Part shown: piece after piece, positions 53,682 through 62,597 of the stretch
Layout: the number at the start of each line of letters is the position of its first letter
How positions within the stretch are numbered: position 1 is the first letter of the stretch
Origin: Diaphorobacter nitroreducens
GTDB taxonomy: Bacteria > Pseudomonadota > Gammaproteobacteria > Burkholderiales > Burkholderiaceae_C
Reading direction: 5' to 3'
Assembly: GCA_003755025.1 (NCBI GenBank)
Contig: RJVL01000005.1
Location: 170,692 to 234,691 of the forward strand
Length of the DNA stretch: 64,000 nt
Translations under genes and position numbers: made by a program
The notes under the pieces: model-generated
Told to the model about the DNA's origin: nothing
Databases searched by the model: none
The model's input: only the letters and a program-made list of their open reading frames with translations

Positions 53682-54782
53682 TCAGCGCCGCGCCACGGTG
53701 TCGTGCACGAAGCGCAGCTTGCGCAGCGCGCCCGTGGACAGGGCAAACGGATAGGCATCGCGCTGGCCCATGCTGCGGTTCAGGCTGTTGAGTAGCAGCG
53801 TCAGCGGCATCCACGCCGAGACCATGGCATCAAAACCGGGCGCCGGCTGTGCAAACGGGTCGGGCATGGCGTAGTGCTGCGCGTGGTCGGGTGTCGTGCC
53901 GGGAATGGCCATGCGGGTCTGAAAGCTGGCGGCCGTCTCCAGCAGATCGACCAGGTGCAGGTAATGCGCCCACGTCTCGGCCCAGTCCTCCCAGGGGTGC
54001 GCGGCGGCATAGGCGCTGACGTGCTGCGGCTGCCATTGCGCAGCGGGCAGGGGGGCACGCTGGTAGTGCGCCTGCAGCGCCTGGGCGTAGTCGCGCCGCT
54101 CGTCGCCGAAGAGTGCGCGGAAGGCGTCCACATGCCCGGCGCGCAGCACCAACTCTTCCCAGTAGTAGTGGCCGGATTCATGCCGCAGGTGACCCAGCAG
54201 CGTGCGGTAGGGTTCATGCATGGCCTGGCGCCGGCGCGCGCGCTCGTCGTCATCGGCCTCGGCCACGTTGAGGGTCACGACACCCTGGGCATGCCCCGTC
54301 ATCACGGGCGGCGCGCCCGCCACGTCCGCCAGGAATTCATACACCGGCCCGGGCTGCTGCGTGCTCAACAGTCCCAGGCGCGCCAGCGTGTAGAACAGGT
54401 GCCGCTTGGCGCTCTCTATCTGCGACCAGCGGCGCAGGTTGTCGGGCACGGACAGGTCCGGTAGCACGCGCGTCCGGCGGCAGGCGGCGCACAGCCCGCC
54501 GTGCGCCTGGGCATCTGCGGCCGGTAGCGCAAAGGTGCAGGCGCCATAGGTGGTGCGGTTGGTGCATAGCTGGTACTGGGCCGGCGGCGCAGCACCGTCG
54601 CTGCCGCGTGTAGTAACGCGCTGCCAGGTGCGCGACAGGGCGTGGTCGCCGTCGTCCGCAGGCGCGAGCGCCAACATGGCCATGTCTTCGGGAGAGAACG
54701 CCAGCGTGCAGCCGCAGTGCACGCATTGCACGCTCTCGAAGAACACGAGGGAGCCGCATTGGCCGCAGTGGAACAGTCGCAT
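53682..54782 (-). CDS. Zinc-ribbon protein with metallopeptidase-like domain
   Basis: 366 residues. N-terminal zinc ribbon CGQCGSLVFFESVQCVHCGC (C-x2-C, C-x2-C) followed by a second Cys set (CTNRTTYGACTF and CAAC), and then a helical domain with HESGH in GHLRHESGHYYWEELVLRAG, the inverted HExxH-like signature of putative zinc metallopeptidases. A second conserved HxxxxD-type block is WEDWAETWAHYLHL. Function unknown; the annotation would normally be DUF2248-type putative zinc-binding metallopeptidase. Convergent with coaD. Confidence 0.8.
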   Translation of the reverse strand: MRLFHCGQCGSLVFFESVQCVHCGCTLAFSPEDMAMLALAPADDGDHALSRTWQRVTTRGSDGAAPPAQYQLCTNRTTYGACTFALPAADAQAHGGLCAACRRTRVLPDLSVPDNLRRWSQIESAKRHLFYTLARLGLLSTQQPGPVYEFLADVAGAPPVMTGHAQGVVTLNVAEADDDERARRRQAMHEPYRTLLGHLRHESGHYYWEELVLRAGHVDAFRALFGDERRDYAQALQAHYQRAPLPAAQWQPQHVSAYAAAHPWEDWAETWAHYLHLVDLLETAASFQTRMAIPGTTPDHAQHYAMPDPFAQPAPGFDAMVSAWMPLTLLLNSLNRSMGQRDAYPFALSTGALRKLRFVHDTVARR

Positions 54783-54825
54783 GCGTAGGGATTCTGACGC
54801 AGGTAGTACGCCTCACCTGCGAGTG

Positions 54826-54854
54826 AAAAAAAACGCCGCCCAGAGGGCGGCGTT
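54826..54854 (-). terminator. Intrinsic terminator of the BON gene
   Basis: Stem AACGCCGCCC/GGGCGGCGTT with AGA loop (54832-54854), and a run of eight A on the plus strand (minus-strand T-tract). 19 bp after the BON stop. Confidence 0.9.
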
Positions 54855-54872
54855 CCTGCGCAGTCGTGTGCG

Positions 54873-55187
54873 TCAGGGGCGCACGACGATGCTGTTGCGC
54901 ACCTCGCGCACATGCTTGGTGTTGCGCGCGATGGCTTCGGCGCGGTCCTTCTCGGCCTGGGTCTTGGCAAAGCCCGAGAGCTGGACGGTGCCGTTCAGCG
55001 TCTCCACGCTGATGGCGGTGGCAGAGACGCTCTTGTCCTCTGCCATCTTGGCCTTCACGGCGGTGGTGATACCTGCGTCGTCCATGTAGGAGCCCACGGT
55101 TTGCTGGTTGCGTGCTACCGAGCAGCCCGTGGAAACGATGGTGGCGCCTGCAAGCAGGGAAAAGGCGATGGCACGTGCGTATTTCAT
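54873..55187 (-). CDS. BON domain lipoprotein
   Basis: 104 residues. Lipobox STGC at about C22, then one BON domain (about 35-104, ITTAVKAKMAEDKSVSATAI, GTVQLSGFAKTQAEKDRAEA). BON proteins bind phospholipid or envelope parts and are induced in osmotic or envelope stress. It is the last gene of the stress group. Confidence 0.87.
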   Translation of the reverse strand: MKYARAIAFSLLAGATIVSTGCSVARNQQTVGSYMDDAGITTAVKAKMAEDKSVSATAISVETLNGTVQLSGFAKTQAEKDRAEAIARNTKHVREVRNSIVVRP

Positions 55188-55286
55188 GGTTGTGTCCTTA
55201 GGTTATGGTTGAAAACACGGGTGCTGGGATAACCCCGCTGCGGCCTGTTGCACCCTCCGGTGGCCTCAACGGTTGGGAAAGGGAGG

Positions 55287-55832
55287 CTAGCGGTGCAGCC
55301 AGTCCTTCAGTTCATCCGCATGCTCCTCCTCGTCGGCCAGGATGCCTTCGAGCATGCGCCGCGTGGTGGGATCCTTGTCGCCGATCAACTGGATCATCTG
55401 GCGATAGGCCTCCACCGCGATGCGCTCCGCCACAAGGTTGGCGCGCACCATGTCTTGCAAATCGGACGACTCATCGTATTGCGCATGGCTGCGCGACAGC
55501 AGCGTAGAAGGGGAGAAGTCCGGTGAGCCGCCCAACTGCACGATGCGTTGGGCGAGCAGATCGGCATGGGCTGCCTCCTCGTTGGCGTGCACCAGGAACT
55601 CTGCCGCGATCGCCGGCGACTCACGGCCGTCCGCCGTGAAATAGTGCCGCTTGTAGCGCAGCACGCAGACCAACTCGGTCGCCAGAGCGTCGTTGAGCAG
55701 GGCAATGATGGCATCGCGGTGTGGGCCGTACGCGGGCGTCACGGCGCCTTCGTCCAGATCCGCGGTGGCTGCCTGGCGCAGCGCGGCTTCGTCAAGCTGA
55801 AGCGCGCTGGCGTGGGTATCGCTGTGCATCAT
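55287..55832 (-). CDS. Ferritin-like protein (bacterioferritin type)
   Basis: 181 residues. Four-helix bundle with diiron motifs: NDALATELVCVLRYKRHYFT, EFLVHANEEAAHADLL (ExxH), RANLVAERIAVEAYRQMI, and GILADEEEHADEL (ExxH). Stores or detoxifies iron and may bind peroxide. Length is slightly longer than a typical bacterioferritin, due to a 30-residue N-terminal tail. Coexpressed genes are stress proteins, consistent with oxidative stress response. Confidence 0.85.
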   Translation of the reverse strand: MMHSDTHASALQLDEAALRQAATADLDEGAVTPAYGPHRDAIIALLNDALATELVCVLRYKRHYFTADGRESPAIAAEFLVHANEEAAHADLLAQRIVQLGGSPDFSPSTLLSRSHAQYDESSDLQDMVRANLVAERIAVEAYRQMIQLIGDKDPTTRRMLEGILADEEEHADELKDWLHR

Positions 55833-55854
55833 CGGGTCGGTTCCTGCGGTGGTC

Positions 55855-56247
55855 TCAATAACGTTCGCCGCGGTGGCGTGTCCACATCAGCGCAGTGGCA
55901 AAGGCGGCGCCCGCGGCTGCGGCGATCAGCAGGGACTTGCCAGGTTGTTCCGTGACGTAGCGGTTCGTGGCGTCCGCAGCCTGGTGGAACTGGCGCCGCG
56001 CGCGTTCGCCGGTGTGGGCGCAGTACGAAATGCCGCGCGTGGCCAGGTCCTGCGCCTTGGCGGCCAGGTCGTCGATCATCGGGTCCACGCCCTCTTGCAT
56101 GCGCTGCACGCGGGTCTCGGCCTTGTCGATGGACTCATTGGTCATCCGGCGGGTGGACTGCAGTGTTTCGGACGCCTTGTCGAACACGCCTTCGGCCACG
56201 TTGTGCGCCGTCTCTGCCGCCTTCTGGGTGGTGGTTTGGATCGTCAT
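55855..56247 (-). CDS. DUF883/ElaB-like membrane-anchored protein
   Basis: 130 residues. A long amphipathic helix (about 1-95, IQTTTQKAAETAHNVAEGVF, with heptad-like patterns) precedes a C-terminal hydrophobic helix (about 103-124, GKSLLIAAAAGAAFATALMW) and an RHRGERY tail. Related to ElaB/YqjD, inner-membrane proteins that bind ribosomes in stationary phase. The N-terminal Met at 56247 fits that family better than the open-frame start at 56274. Confidence 0.75.
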   Translation of the reverse strand: MTIQTTTQKAAETAHNVAEGVFDKASETLQSTRRMTNESIDKAETRVQRMQEGVDPMIDDLAAKAQDLATRGISYCAHTGERARRQFHQAADATNRYVTEQPGKSLLIAAAAGAAFATALMWTRHRGERY

Positions 56248-56302
56248 TGGGGGAGTTCCTTTCTGTGGTGGCATTTGCCTGGCGGGCCAGGTTGCTGGGG
56301 CG

Positions 56303-56467
56303 TCAGCCCCTCTTCAACAAGCTGAGCACGAAGGTCACAACCGCCATGATCACGAACACGAAGAACAGGATCTTCGCGATGCCCACGGCGCCGGCGGCGA
56401 TGCCGCCAAATCCGAACAGGGCGGCCACCAAGGCGATGACCAGGAATACCACTGCGTAATGCAACAT
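56303..56467 (-). CDS. DUF1328 small membrane protein
   Basis: 54 residues with two helices (about 4-22 and 29-48). The sequence [20 protein letters not shown] followed by [19 protein letters not shown] is the DUF1328 signature. Members are induced by stress; role unknown. Confidence 0.85.
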
Positions 56468-56632
56468 AACCAGCTCCTTGTTTTCGGCGCGGTGCGCCGG
56501 GTGGTTGCGAATGCGCCTGAGCACATGGCTTGACTGTAGGGAGGCTGGCGTTGCATGAGTGCCGGTGGCTGGCGCACCCCGCTGTAGGACGCCACCGATC
56601 AGATGAGCAGCCCGGGCGCAGCTGCGAACGCG

Positions 56633-57976
56633 TCAGGTGAGCGTGTGCGGCAGCACGGCGCTGACCAGGGTGCCCTCGCCGGGCGTGGACGTGACCGTGA
56701 GCTTGCCGCCCGCAGCCTCGACACGGTGGCGCATGCCGAACAGACCATGCGCGTCGGGGGCGATGCTTGAGATGTCGAACCCGTCGCCGTCATCCCGCAC
56801 CTGTACCGATACATGGTTGGGATAGCTGTGGACCGACACCAGCACCTTGCGCGCGTTGGCGTATTTGCTGATGTTGGTCAGCGACTCCTGCACCAGCCGG
56901 TAGACGGTGAGCTGCGCTGCGTCAGACAGCTTGGCGGACTCCAGGCTGGTGTCTATCTGCAGGTTGCTGCGCTGCGCGAAGTCGCGCGTGAGGATTTCCA
57001 GCGACGTGGTGAGCCCGAGATTGGAGAGCGACGAAGGGCGCAGGTCCTCGATGATGCGCCGCTTGAGCGCGATGCCGCTGTTGAGCGTTTCGGTGAGGTG
57101 TTGCACGCGCTCGGCGTTCTCGGGGGTGTGCAAATCGATGCGCGACTTCAGGCGCGCCACGTCCAGCTTGGCGGCCGTGAGCAAAGCACCCAGCTCGTCG
57201 TGCAGCTCGCGCGCCAGGTGTGCGCGCTCTTCCTCGCGTACTTGCTGCAGATGGCTGGCCAACTCGGAGAGCGCGGCAGTGCGTTCACGTACCAACTGCT
57301 CCAGTCGGTCGCGTTCGCGCGCCAACACCTCCTGCTCGCGCGCATGCGCAGCCTGCAAGGCGCTGGTCTGGCGCAGGTACAGGTAGAACGCCAGCAGCCC
57401 CACCACCGCCACGGCGGCGATGCCGATGCGCGAGAGCATCAGCGAATGCAGGATCTCCTGCGTGCTGTGTTCCGTTTGCTGGGCGCTGCGCGCCACCAGT
57501 CGCGCTGCGATCGCCCGGATGGCATCCATGTTCTCCTTGCCCACGTCGGTGGAGAGCACGAACTTCCAGGCGTCGTCGTTGTCCTGGCGGCGCAGCTTGA
57601 GGCTGAGGTCGAGTTCGGAAAGCTTGCGCGTGATCTGCTGCGACAGCTGGGAAAAGTCGTCCAGGTCCTGCGGTGCGTGCCGGTAGGTCTGGCGCAGCTC
57701 ATCAAGGTTGGTATTGATGGTGGCGACCGCCTGCTCGTAGGGCTGCAGATAGCGCTCGTCGCCGGTGAGCAGGTAGCCGCGCAGCCCCGTCTCGGCGTTG
57801 AGCATGTTCTGCAGCAGCCGGTCGAGCGCAGCGCGCGTGGCGTGCGAGCGGGCCAGGTCGCCCACGGCCGCGTGCGAGCGCATGTACCCGGTTTCGTTGA
57901 TGCCGACCAGCAGGGCCACAGCCAGCAATGCCAGCGGCAGACTGACGGCGATCTTGCGCAAACGGGACCAACTCAT
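56633..57976 (-). CDS. CHASE3-type sensor histidine kinase (NarX/LiaS class)
   Basis: 447 residues. N-terminal TM (about 10-26), a CHASE3-like periplasmic sensor (about 30-180, AETGLRGYLLTGDERYLQPY), a second TM (about 189-210), a coiled coil, HisKA_3 with the phospho-acceptor in LARELHDELGALL, and HATPase_c with DDGDGFDI and GLFGMRHRVEAAGG. Partners with the divergent NarL-type regulator at 58130, 153 bp away. It stands upstream of the DUF1328-DUF883-ferritin-BON genes on the same strand. Confidence 0.9.
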   Translation of the reverse strand: MSWSRLRKIAVSLPLALLAVALLVGINETGYMRSHAAVGDLARSHATRAALDRLLQNMLNAETGLRGYLLTGDERYLQPYEQAVATINTNLDELRQTYRHAPQDLDDFSQLSQQITRKLSELDLSLKLRRQDNDDAWKFVLSTDVGKENMDAIRAIAARLVARSAQQTEHSTQEILHSLMLSRIGIAAVAVVGLLAFYLYLRQTSALQAAHAREQEVLARERDRLEQLVRERTAALSELASHLQQVREEERAHLARELHDELGALLTAAKLDVARLKSRIDLHTPENAERVQHLTETLNSGIALKRRIIEDLRPSSLSNLGLTTSLEILTRDFAQRSNLQIDTSLESAKLSDAAQLTVYRLVQESLTNISKYANARKVLVSVHSYPNHVSVQVRDDGDGFDISSIAPDAHGLFGMRHRVEAAGGKLTVTSTPGEGTLVSAVLPHTLT

Positions 57977-58129
57977 GCTTGGGCTTCTCCAAGGGGACTG
58001 GCAGGGCACGGTTGAAAATGCATATCATCGGCCTGCGCTGCCATGCTAGTGCAATGCAGAGCAGATGGGCAGATCTTCAGACCATACCTTACCGGGGAGC
58101 AAGGCGCTCTCCTCTTGAAAGAAGGCTCA

Positions 58130-58762
58130 ATGATCAAGATTGGCATTGTGGATGACCATGCGATAGTCCGTGCCGGGCTGCGCCAATTTCTCTCGGAACA
58201 TGTGGACCTGCGGGTCGTTGGCGAGGCAAGCAACGGCAGGGAAGCCATTGATCTGGTGCGCGTTCACGAGATCGACGTGCTGGTGATGGACCTGTCCATG
58301 CCCGGCCAGAGCGGCTTGGATGCGTTGGCCATGCTGCGCGCCAAGGCGCCCGACATGGGCATCCTGATCCTCAGCGGCTACCCCGAGGAGCACTATGCGA
58401 TCAATCTGATCCGCCAGGGTGCGAGCGGCTATCTGAACAAGGAATGCGAACCCAAGGAGATCGTGGAGGCCATCCGCACCATCGCCCTGGGGCGCCGCTA
58501 CCTGACCCCGTCCGTGGCCGACCTGCTGGCCCAGCAGCTCAACCGCAAGGACGATGCGCCGCCCCACGAGCAGCTGTCGGAGCGCGAGTTCCAGGTGTTC
58601 CTCAAGCTGGCCAAGGGCGAGACGGCGGGTGACATCGCCAAGTCGCTGTCGCTGAGCGTGAAGACCGTGAGCACCTACCGCACGCGGCTCATGGAAAAGA
58701 TGGGGCTGTCCTCCAACAGCGATCTGACGTACTACGCGCTCAAGAACAAGCTCATCGATTGA
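58130..58762 (+). CDS. NarL/FixJ family response regulator
   Basis: 210 residues. Receiver domain with acidic pair near the start (IVDDHAIVRAGL), phospho-acceptor D in VLVMDLSMPG and the K in GYLNKE, then a LuxR-type HTH (about 145-205, LSEREFQVFLKLAKGETAGD, SVKTVSTYRTRLMEKMG). Divergent from the CHASE3 kinase, its probable partner. The start is ATG 58130; a longer frame is open back to 58043. Confidence 0.92.
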   Translation: MIKIGIVDDHAIVRAGLRQFLSEHVDLRVVGEASNGREAIDLVRVHEIDVLVMDLSMPGQSGLDALAMLRAKAPDMGILILSGYPEEHYAINLIRQGASGYLNKECEPKEIVEAIRTIALGRRYLTPSVADLLAQQLNRKDDAPPHEQLSEREFQVFLKLAKGETAGDIAKSLSLSVKTVSTYRTRLMEKMGLSSNSDLTYYALKNKLID

Positions 58763-58771
58763 GCGCAAAGC

Positions 58772-58818
58772 GCACAAAGCACAAGGGCCAGTCACTGACT
58801 GGCCCTTGTGCTTTGTGC
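58772..58818. terminator. 21-bp perfect inverted repeat between convergent regulators
   Basis: Arms GCACAAAGCACAAGGGCCAGT (58772-58792) and its exact complement (58798-58818), with a 5-nt loop. It follows the NarL-type gene by 9 bp and precedes the end of the orphan receiver gene. No long T-run on either side, so a bidirectional terminator is likely but not certain. Confidence 0.7.
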
Positions 58819-58878
58819 AGAGGTTTGAGAGTAAGGATGGGCGCGTGTCAAAGTGCAGATGGGGCCCGCGCAGCGCCG

Positions 58879-59289
58879 TCAATTGGTGGCCGCTGAACTA
58901 GCAGCTGCCCGCTGCGTGCTGTTGCTGTGTTCGATGCAATAGTCCACCAGCGCCTCGATCTCGTTGGATTTGTCAAACACGGCGTCCACCCCCAGCTGCG
59001 CACAGCGCATGCGCACGTCGGGTGTCGCGTAGTTGCTCAGCACCACCATCTTCTGCGCTGACAGGCGGTTGCGGCAGGCGGCTAGCACGCCCAGCCCGCT
59101 GCCTTGGCGTAGGAACAGGTCCACGATGGCCAGGTCCCACTGGGAGGTGTGCGAGGTAAGCCACTCCTTGCCCTCGTCCTCCGTCTCGGCGATGCCGACG
59201 GCTTCCACCTCCGCCAGTTCTTCGAGCGTTCCGATCAGGTTTTCGCGGATGGTGGCGTTGTCTTCGACGATGTACGTGCGCAGTTTCAC
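58879..59289 (-). CDS. Stand-alone response-regulator receiver protein
   Basis: 136 residues, one receiver domain and no output domain. IVEDNATIRENL at the start with the acidic pair, phospho-acceptor D56 in LAIVDLFLRQGSG, a threonine-serine switch in VVLSNYATPD and Lys in FDKSNE. The C-terminus ends in a short Ala/Ser-rich tail. It probably feeds a phosphorelay or binds a partner. Encoded convergently with the NarL-type regulator. Confidence 0.85.
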   Translation of the reverse strand: MKLRTYIVEDNATIRENLIGTLEELAEVEAVGIAETEDEGKEWLTSHTSQWDLAIVDLFLRQGSGLGVLAACRNRLSAQKMVVLSNYATPDVRMRCAQLGVDAVFDKSNEIEALVDYCIEHSNSTQRAAASSAATN

Positions 59290-59397
59290 GGTGCTTCCTG
59301 TTCGGCCGGGAACGAAAAATAGGGCATCGGCGCTACTGTATGAAAACAGGCTGGCGGATTCTGCCAGCAGCCGGGTGCAGTGCCCGTAGGTGCATTC

Positions 59398-60162
59398 CTA
59401 CCCGGCCGGCGCGTGCAGGGATCCGCACACGGGGCAGGCCGGGTCGCGCAGGGTGCGCACTTCGGTCCACTGCATGTCGCGCCCGTCCAGCATCAGCAGC
59501 CGGCCAGCGAGCGAGCTTCCGACCCCCACAAGCAGCTTGAGCGCCTCGGCCGCCTGCATGGTGCCGATGATGCCGACCATGGGCGCGAACACGCCCATGG
59601 TGGCGCATTGCACCTCCTCAAAACGGGCGGTGGGAGAGAACAGGCAGGCATAGCAGGGCGTGTCATCCCGGCGGGGGTCGTACACGGAAATCTGCCCGTC
59701 GAAGCGGATGGCCGCGCCTGCCACCAGGGGCTTGCGTTGGCGTACGCACGCGGCGTTGATGGCCTGGCGCGTCTGGTAGTTGTCCGTGCAGTCGAGCACC
59801 ACGTCTGCGGCGTTGACCAGCCCATCCAGCGCGGCGGCGTCCACACGCTGGCGCACGGTGCGCACTGAAACCAGGGGGTTGATGGCCTGCACGGCCTGGG
59901 CCGCGGAGTCGACCTTGGGCGTGCCGACGCGCGCCGTGGTATGGGCGATCTGGCGCTGCAGGTTCGTGAGGTCCACCACGTCGTCGTCCACCAGCGTCAG
60001 GGTCCCCACGCCTGCGGAGCCGAGAAACAGCGCGGCCGGCGAGCCCAGACCGCCGGCACCGATGACGAGTACGTGGGCTGCCAGGATGCGTTCCTGCCCC
60101 TCGATACCGATCTCGTCGAGCAGGATGTGGCGGGAATAGCGCAGCAGTTGATCGTCGTTCAT
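59398..60162 (-). CDS. moeB: HesA/MoeB/ThiF family adenylyltransferase
   Basis: 254 residues. E1-like adenylation fold: VIGAGGLGSPAALFLGSAGV, the aspartate in LVDDDVVDLTNLQRQ, the middle CTDNYQTRQAINAAC, Cys-pair zinc sites CYAC and CPVC, and a C-terminal CGS. Activates the sulfur-carrier C-terminus (MoaD or ThiS). Located directly after ctpA, as in many betaproteobacteria. Confidence 0.92.
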   Translation of the reverse strand: MNDDQLLRYSRHILLDEIGIEGQERILAAHVLVIGAGGLGSPAALFLGSAGVGTLTLVDDDVVDLTNLQRQIAHTTARVGTPKVDSAAQAVQAINPLVSVRTVRQRVDAAALDGLVNAADVVLDCTDNYQTRQAINAACVRQRKPLVAGAAIRFDGQISVYDPRRDDTPCYACLFSPTARFEEVQCATMGVFAPMVGIIGTMQAAEALKLLVGVGSSLAGRLLMLDGRDMQWTEVRTLRDPACPVCGSLHAPAG

Positions 60163-60176
60163 GGGGTGGTGGGCGT

Positions 60177-60210
60177 GAAAAAGGCCGGGCTCCGCGGGAG
60201 TCCCGGCCTG
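60177..60210 (-). terminator. Intrinsic terminator of ctpA
   Basis: Minus-strand stem AGGCCGGG/CCCGGCCT with inner CTCC/GGAG pairs, then a T-run (plus-strand AAAAA). 19 bp past the ctpA stop. Confidence 0.8.
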
Positions 60211-60228
60211 GTTGCCAAGAAGACAGCG

Positions 60229-61665
60229 TCAGTTGTCCTTCTTCTCTTCCTTGCGTTCCGTGAGGGTCTTGCTGGCCAGCACGGTGCGGCCCTTGAGCTG
60301 GTTGAGTGCCTGGCTGAGCTGGAAGTCCTTGTCCGAACCGTACTCGGGCAGCTTGCGCTCGGACACGGGCTTCTTGGCCTCTTCCTCGAGGCGCTTGCGG
60401 GCCTCCTCGCGCGCCTTCTCGCGGCCGGCGTCCTTCGCTTCCTCGCCCTGGCCGCTGGTCAGGTGTTTTTCCAGGTCGGCTTCGCGCATGCGCAGCGATG
60501 CGTAGATGTCGCCCTCGGCGGTCTCGTCGAGCATGACGTCTGGCACGATCCCCTTGGCCTGGATCGATTTGCCCGACGGCGTGTAGTAGCGCGCCGTCGT
60601 GAGTTTGATGCCCGTGTCGGGGCCCAGCGGCCGCACGGTTTGCACCGAGCCCTTGCCGAAGGTCTGGCTGCCCATGATGGTGGCGCGCTTGTGGTCTTGC
60701 AGCGCCCCCGCGACGATCTCGCTGGCCGAAGCCGAGCCTTCGTTGACCAGCACCACCAGGGGCACGGTCTTGATGGCGGCGGGCAGGCGTTTGAGCGGGT
60801 CGCCGCTGCCGCGGCGCAGATAGAACTCGGGCGAGGCCTTGAAGGTGGCCTTGCTCTCGGCCAGCTGGCCGTTGGTGGAGACCACCGTCACGTTCTCCGG
60901 CAGGAAGGCAGCCGACACGGCCACGGCCGCATCCAGCAGGCCGCCGGGGTCGTTGCGCAGATCCAGCACCAGCCCCTTGAGGCGGGGATCCTGCTTGTAG
61001 ACCTCTTCGACCTTGCGCACGAAGTCGTCCACCGTGCGCTCCTGGAACTGCGACAGGCGGATCCAGGCGTAGCCCGGCTCGATGATCTTGCCCTTGACCG
61101 ATTGGGTCTTGATCTCCTCGCGCGTGATCGTGACGGGAAAGCTGCGGCTCTCGTCGCGGCGCAGGATGGTTAGCGTCACCTGCGTGTTCGGCTCGCCCCG
61201 CATGCGTTTGACCGCGTCGTTGAGCGACAGGCCCTTCACGGCGGTATCGTCGATTTTCGTGATGAGGTCGTTGGTCTTGAGCCCCGCGCGGTCGGCGGGG
61301 GAGCCCTCGATGGGGGAGACAATCTTGATCAGGCCGTCTTCCTGGGTGATTTCGATGCCCACGCCCACGAAGCGGCCGGTGGTGCCTTCGCGGAATTCCT
61401 TGAACGACTTCTTGTCGAAGTACTGCGAATGCGGGTCGAGGCTGGCGACCATGCCACCGATGGCATCGGTGATGAGCTTGCGGTCATCGACCGGCTCTAC
61501 ATAGTCGGTCTTGATCAGGCCGAACACGGCCGAGAGCTGCTGGATTTCCTCCAGCGGCAGCGGGGTCATGGCGCCGCGTGCCACGGTCTGCAGCGAGACG
61601 GTCGTGAGCGCTCCGGCCACCACGCCCACCGATATCCATCCAGCAATTTTGAGTTTGTGGCCCAT
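60229..61665 (-). CDS. ctpA: S41 family carboxyl-terminal processing protease
   Basis: 478 residues. N-terminal membrane anchor/signal (about 5-30), a PDZ domain (about 100-180, GRFVGVGIEITQEDGLIKIV), and the catalytic core (about 190-370) with Ser in VNEGSASASEIVAGAL and Lys/Gln dyad in MGSQTFGKGSVQTV. C-terminal extension of about 90 residues is highly charged, longer than usual and Glu/Lys-rich (EEAKDAGREKAREEARKRLE). Trims periplasmic proteins. Transcribed as gpmA-ctpA-moeB. Confidence 0.95.
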   Translation of the reverse strand: MGHKLKIAGWISVGVVAGALTTVSLQTVARGAMTPLPLEEIQQLSAVFGLIKTDYVEPVDDRKLITDAIGGMVASLDPHSQYFDKKSFKEFREGTTGRFVGVGIEITQEDGLIKIVSPIEGSPADRAGLKTNDLITKIDDTAVKGLSLNDAVKRMRGEPNTQVTLTILRRDESRSFPVTITREEIKTQSVKGKIIEPGYAWIRLSQFQERTVDDFVRKVEEVYKQDPRLKGLVLDLRNDPGGLLDAAVAVSAAFLPENVTVVSTNGQLAESKATFKASPEFYLRRGSGDPLKRLPAAIKTVPLVVLVNEGSASASEIVAGALQDHKRATIMGSQTFGKGSVQTVRPLGPDTGIKLTTARYYTPSGKSIQAKGIVPDVMLDETAEGDIYASLRMREADLEKHLTSGQGEEAKDAGREKAREEARKRLEEEAKKPVSERKLPEYGSDKDFQLSQALNQLKGRTVLASKTLTERKEEKKDN

Positions 61666-61780
61666 AGAACACCTCTACCGATTCAATATACACCTTGGAA
61701 GGGCTGCGGCCTGGGCAGTTCCTTCAGGATCTGCCTATTTTTCAAGCAAGACCGCGCTACGCTTTCCAGAAGGCGGCGGC

Positions 61781-62524
61781 TCAGGCCCTGCCTTGCGATG
61801 CCACCGCGGCTGCGGCCTTGGCGGCGGCCTCGGCGTCGCCCAGGTAGTAGTGGCGCAGCGGCTTGAGGTTCGCGTCCAGTTCGTACACCAGCGGAATGCC
61901 GTTGGGAATGTTCAGGCCCACAATGTCCTGGTCGGAAATGTTGTCCAGGTATTTGACCAACGCACGGATGGAGTTGCCGTGCGCGGCGATCAGCACACGC
62001 TTGCCCGAGCGGATCGTTGGCGCGATGGCTTCGTTCCAGTAGGGCAGCACGCGCGCCACCGTGTCCTTGAGGCACTCGGTCAGCGGCACCTGCTCGGGCG
62101 CCAGGCCCGCGTAGCGGATGTCGCCGCGCTCGCAGCGCGGGTCGGTGGGCTCCAGGGCCGGCGGCGGCGTGTCGTAGCTGCGGCGCCAGACCAGCACTTG
62201 CGCGTCGCCATACTGCTTGGCCATGTCGGCCTTGTTCAGGCCCTGCAGAGCGCCGTAGTGGCGCTCGTTCAGGCGCCAGCTGTGCTCCACGGGCAGCCAG
62301 GTGCGGTCCATCTCGTCCAGGCAGTGCCACAGCGTGCGCGTGGCGCGCTTGAGCACACTGGTGTAGGCCAGGTCAAACTCGTAGCCCTCGGCCTTGAGCA
62401 GGCGGCCGGCATTCTTGGCCTGCTCGATGCCCGTGGGGGTCAGATCCACATCGGTCCAGCCGGTGAAGCGGTTTTCCAGATTCCACGTGGATTCGCCGTG
62501 GCGGATCAGAACGAGTTTGTGCAT
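61781..62524 (-). CDS. gpmA: 2,3-bisphosphoglycerate-dependent phosphoglycerate mutase
   Basis: 247 residues. [20 protein letters not shown] carries the phospho-histidine (in RHG), R about 62 region [10 protein letters not shown], and a second His in [13 protein letters not shown]. Glycolytic interconversion of 3- and 2-phosphoglycerate. First gene of the gpmA-ctpA-moeB run; divergent from the rhodanese gene by 73 bp. Confidence 0.96.
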   Translation of the reverse strand: MHKLVLIRHGESTWNLENRFTGWTDVDLTPTGIEQAKNAGRLLKAEGYEFDLAYTSVLKRATRTLWHCLDEMDRTWLPVEHSWRLNERHYGALQGLNKADMAKQYGDAQVLVWRRSYDTPPPALEPTDPRCERGDIRYAGLAPEQVPLTECLKDTVARVLPYWNEAIAPTIRSGKRVLIAAHGNSIRALVKYLDNISDQDIVGLNIPNGIPLVYELDANLKPLRHYYLGDAEAAAKAAAAVASQGRA

Positions 62525-62597
62525 GGTGTCCCTTGGGGCTTCAGGTCAAAAACCCGACATTCTAGAATTGCGCGGTTTGCATACCCCAAGGAACCCC

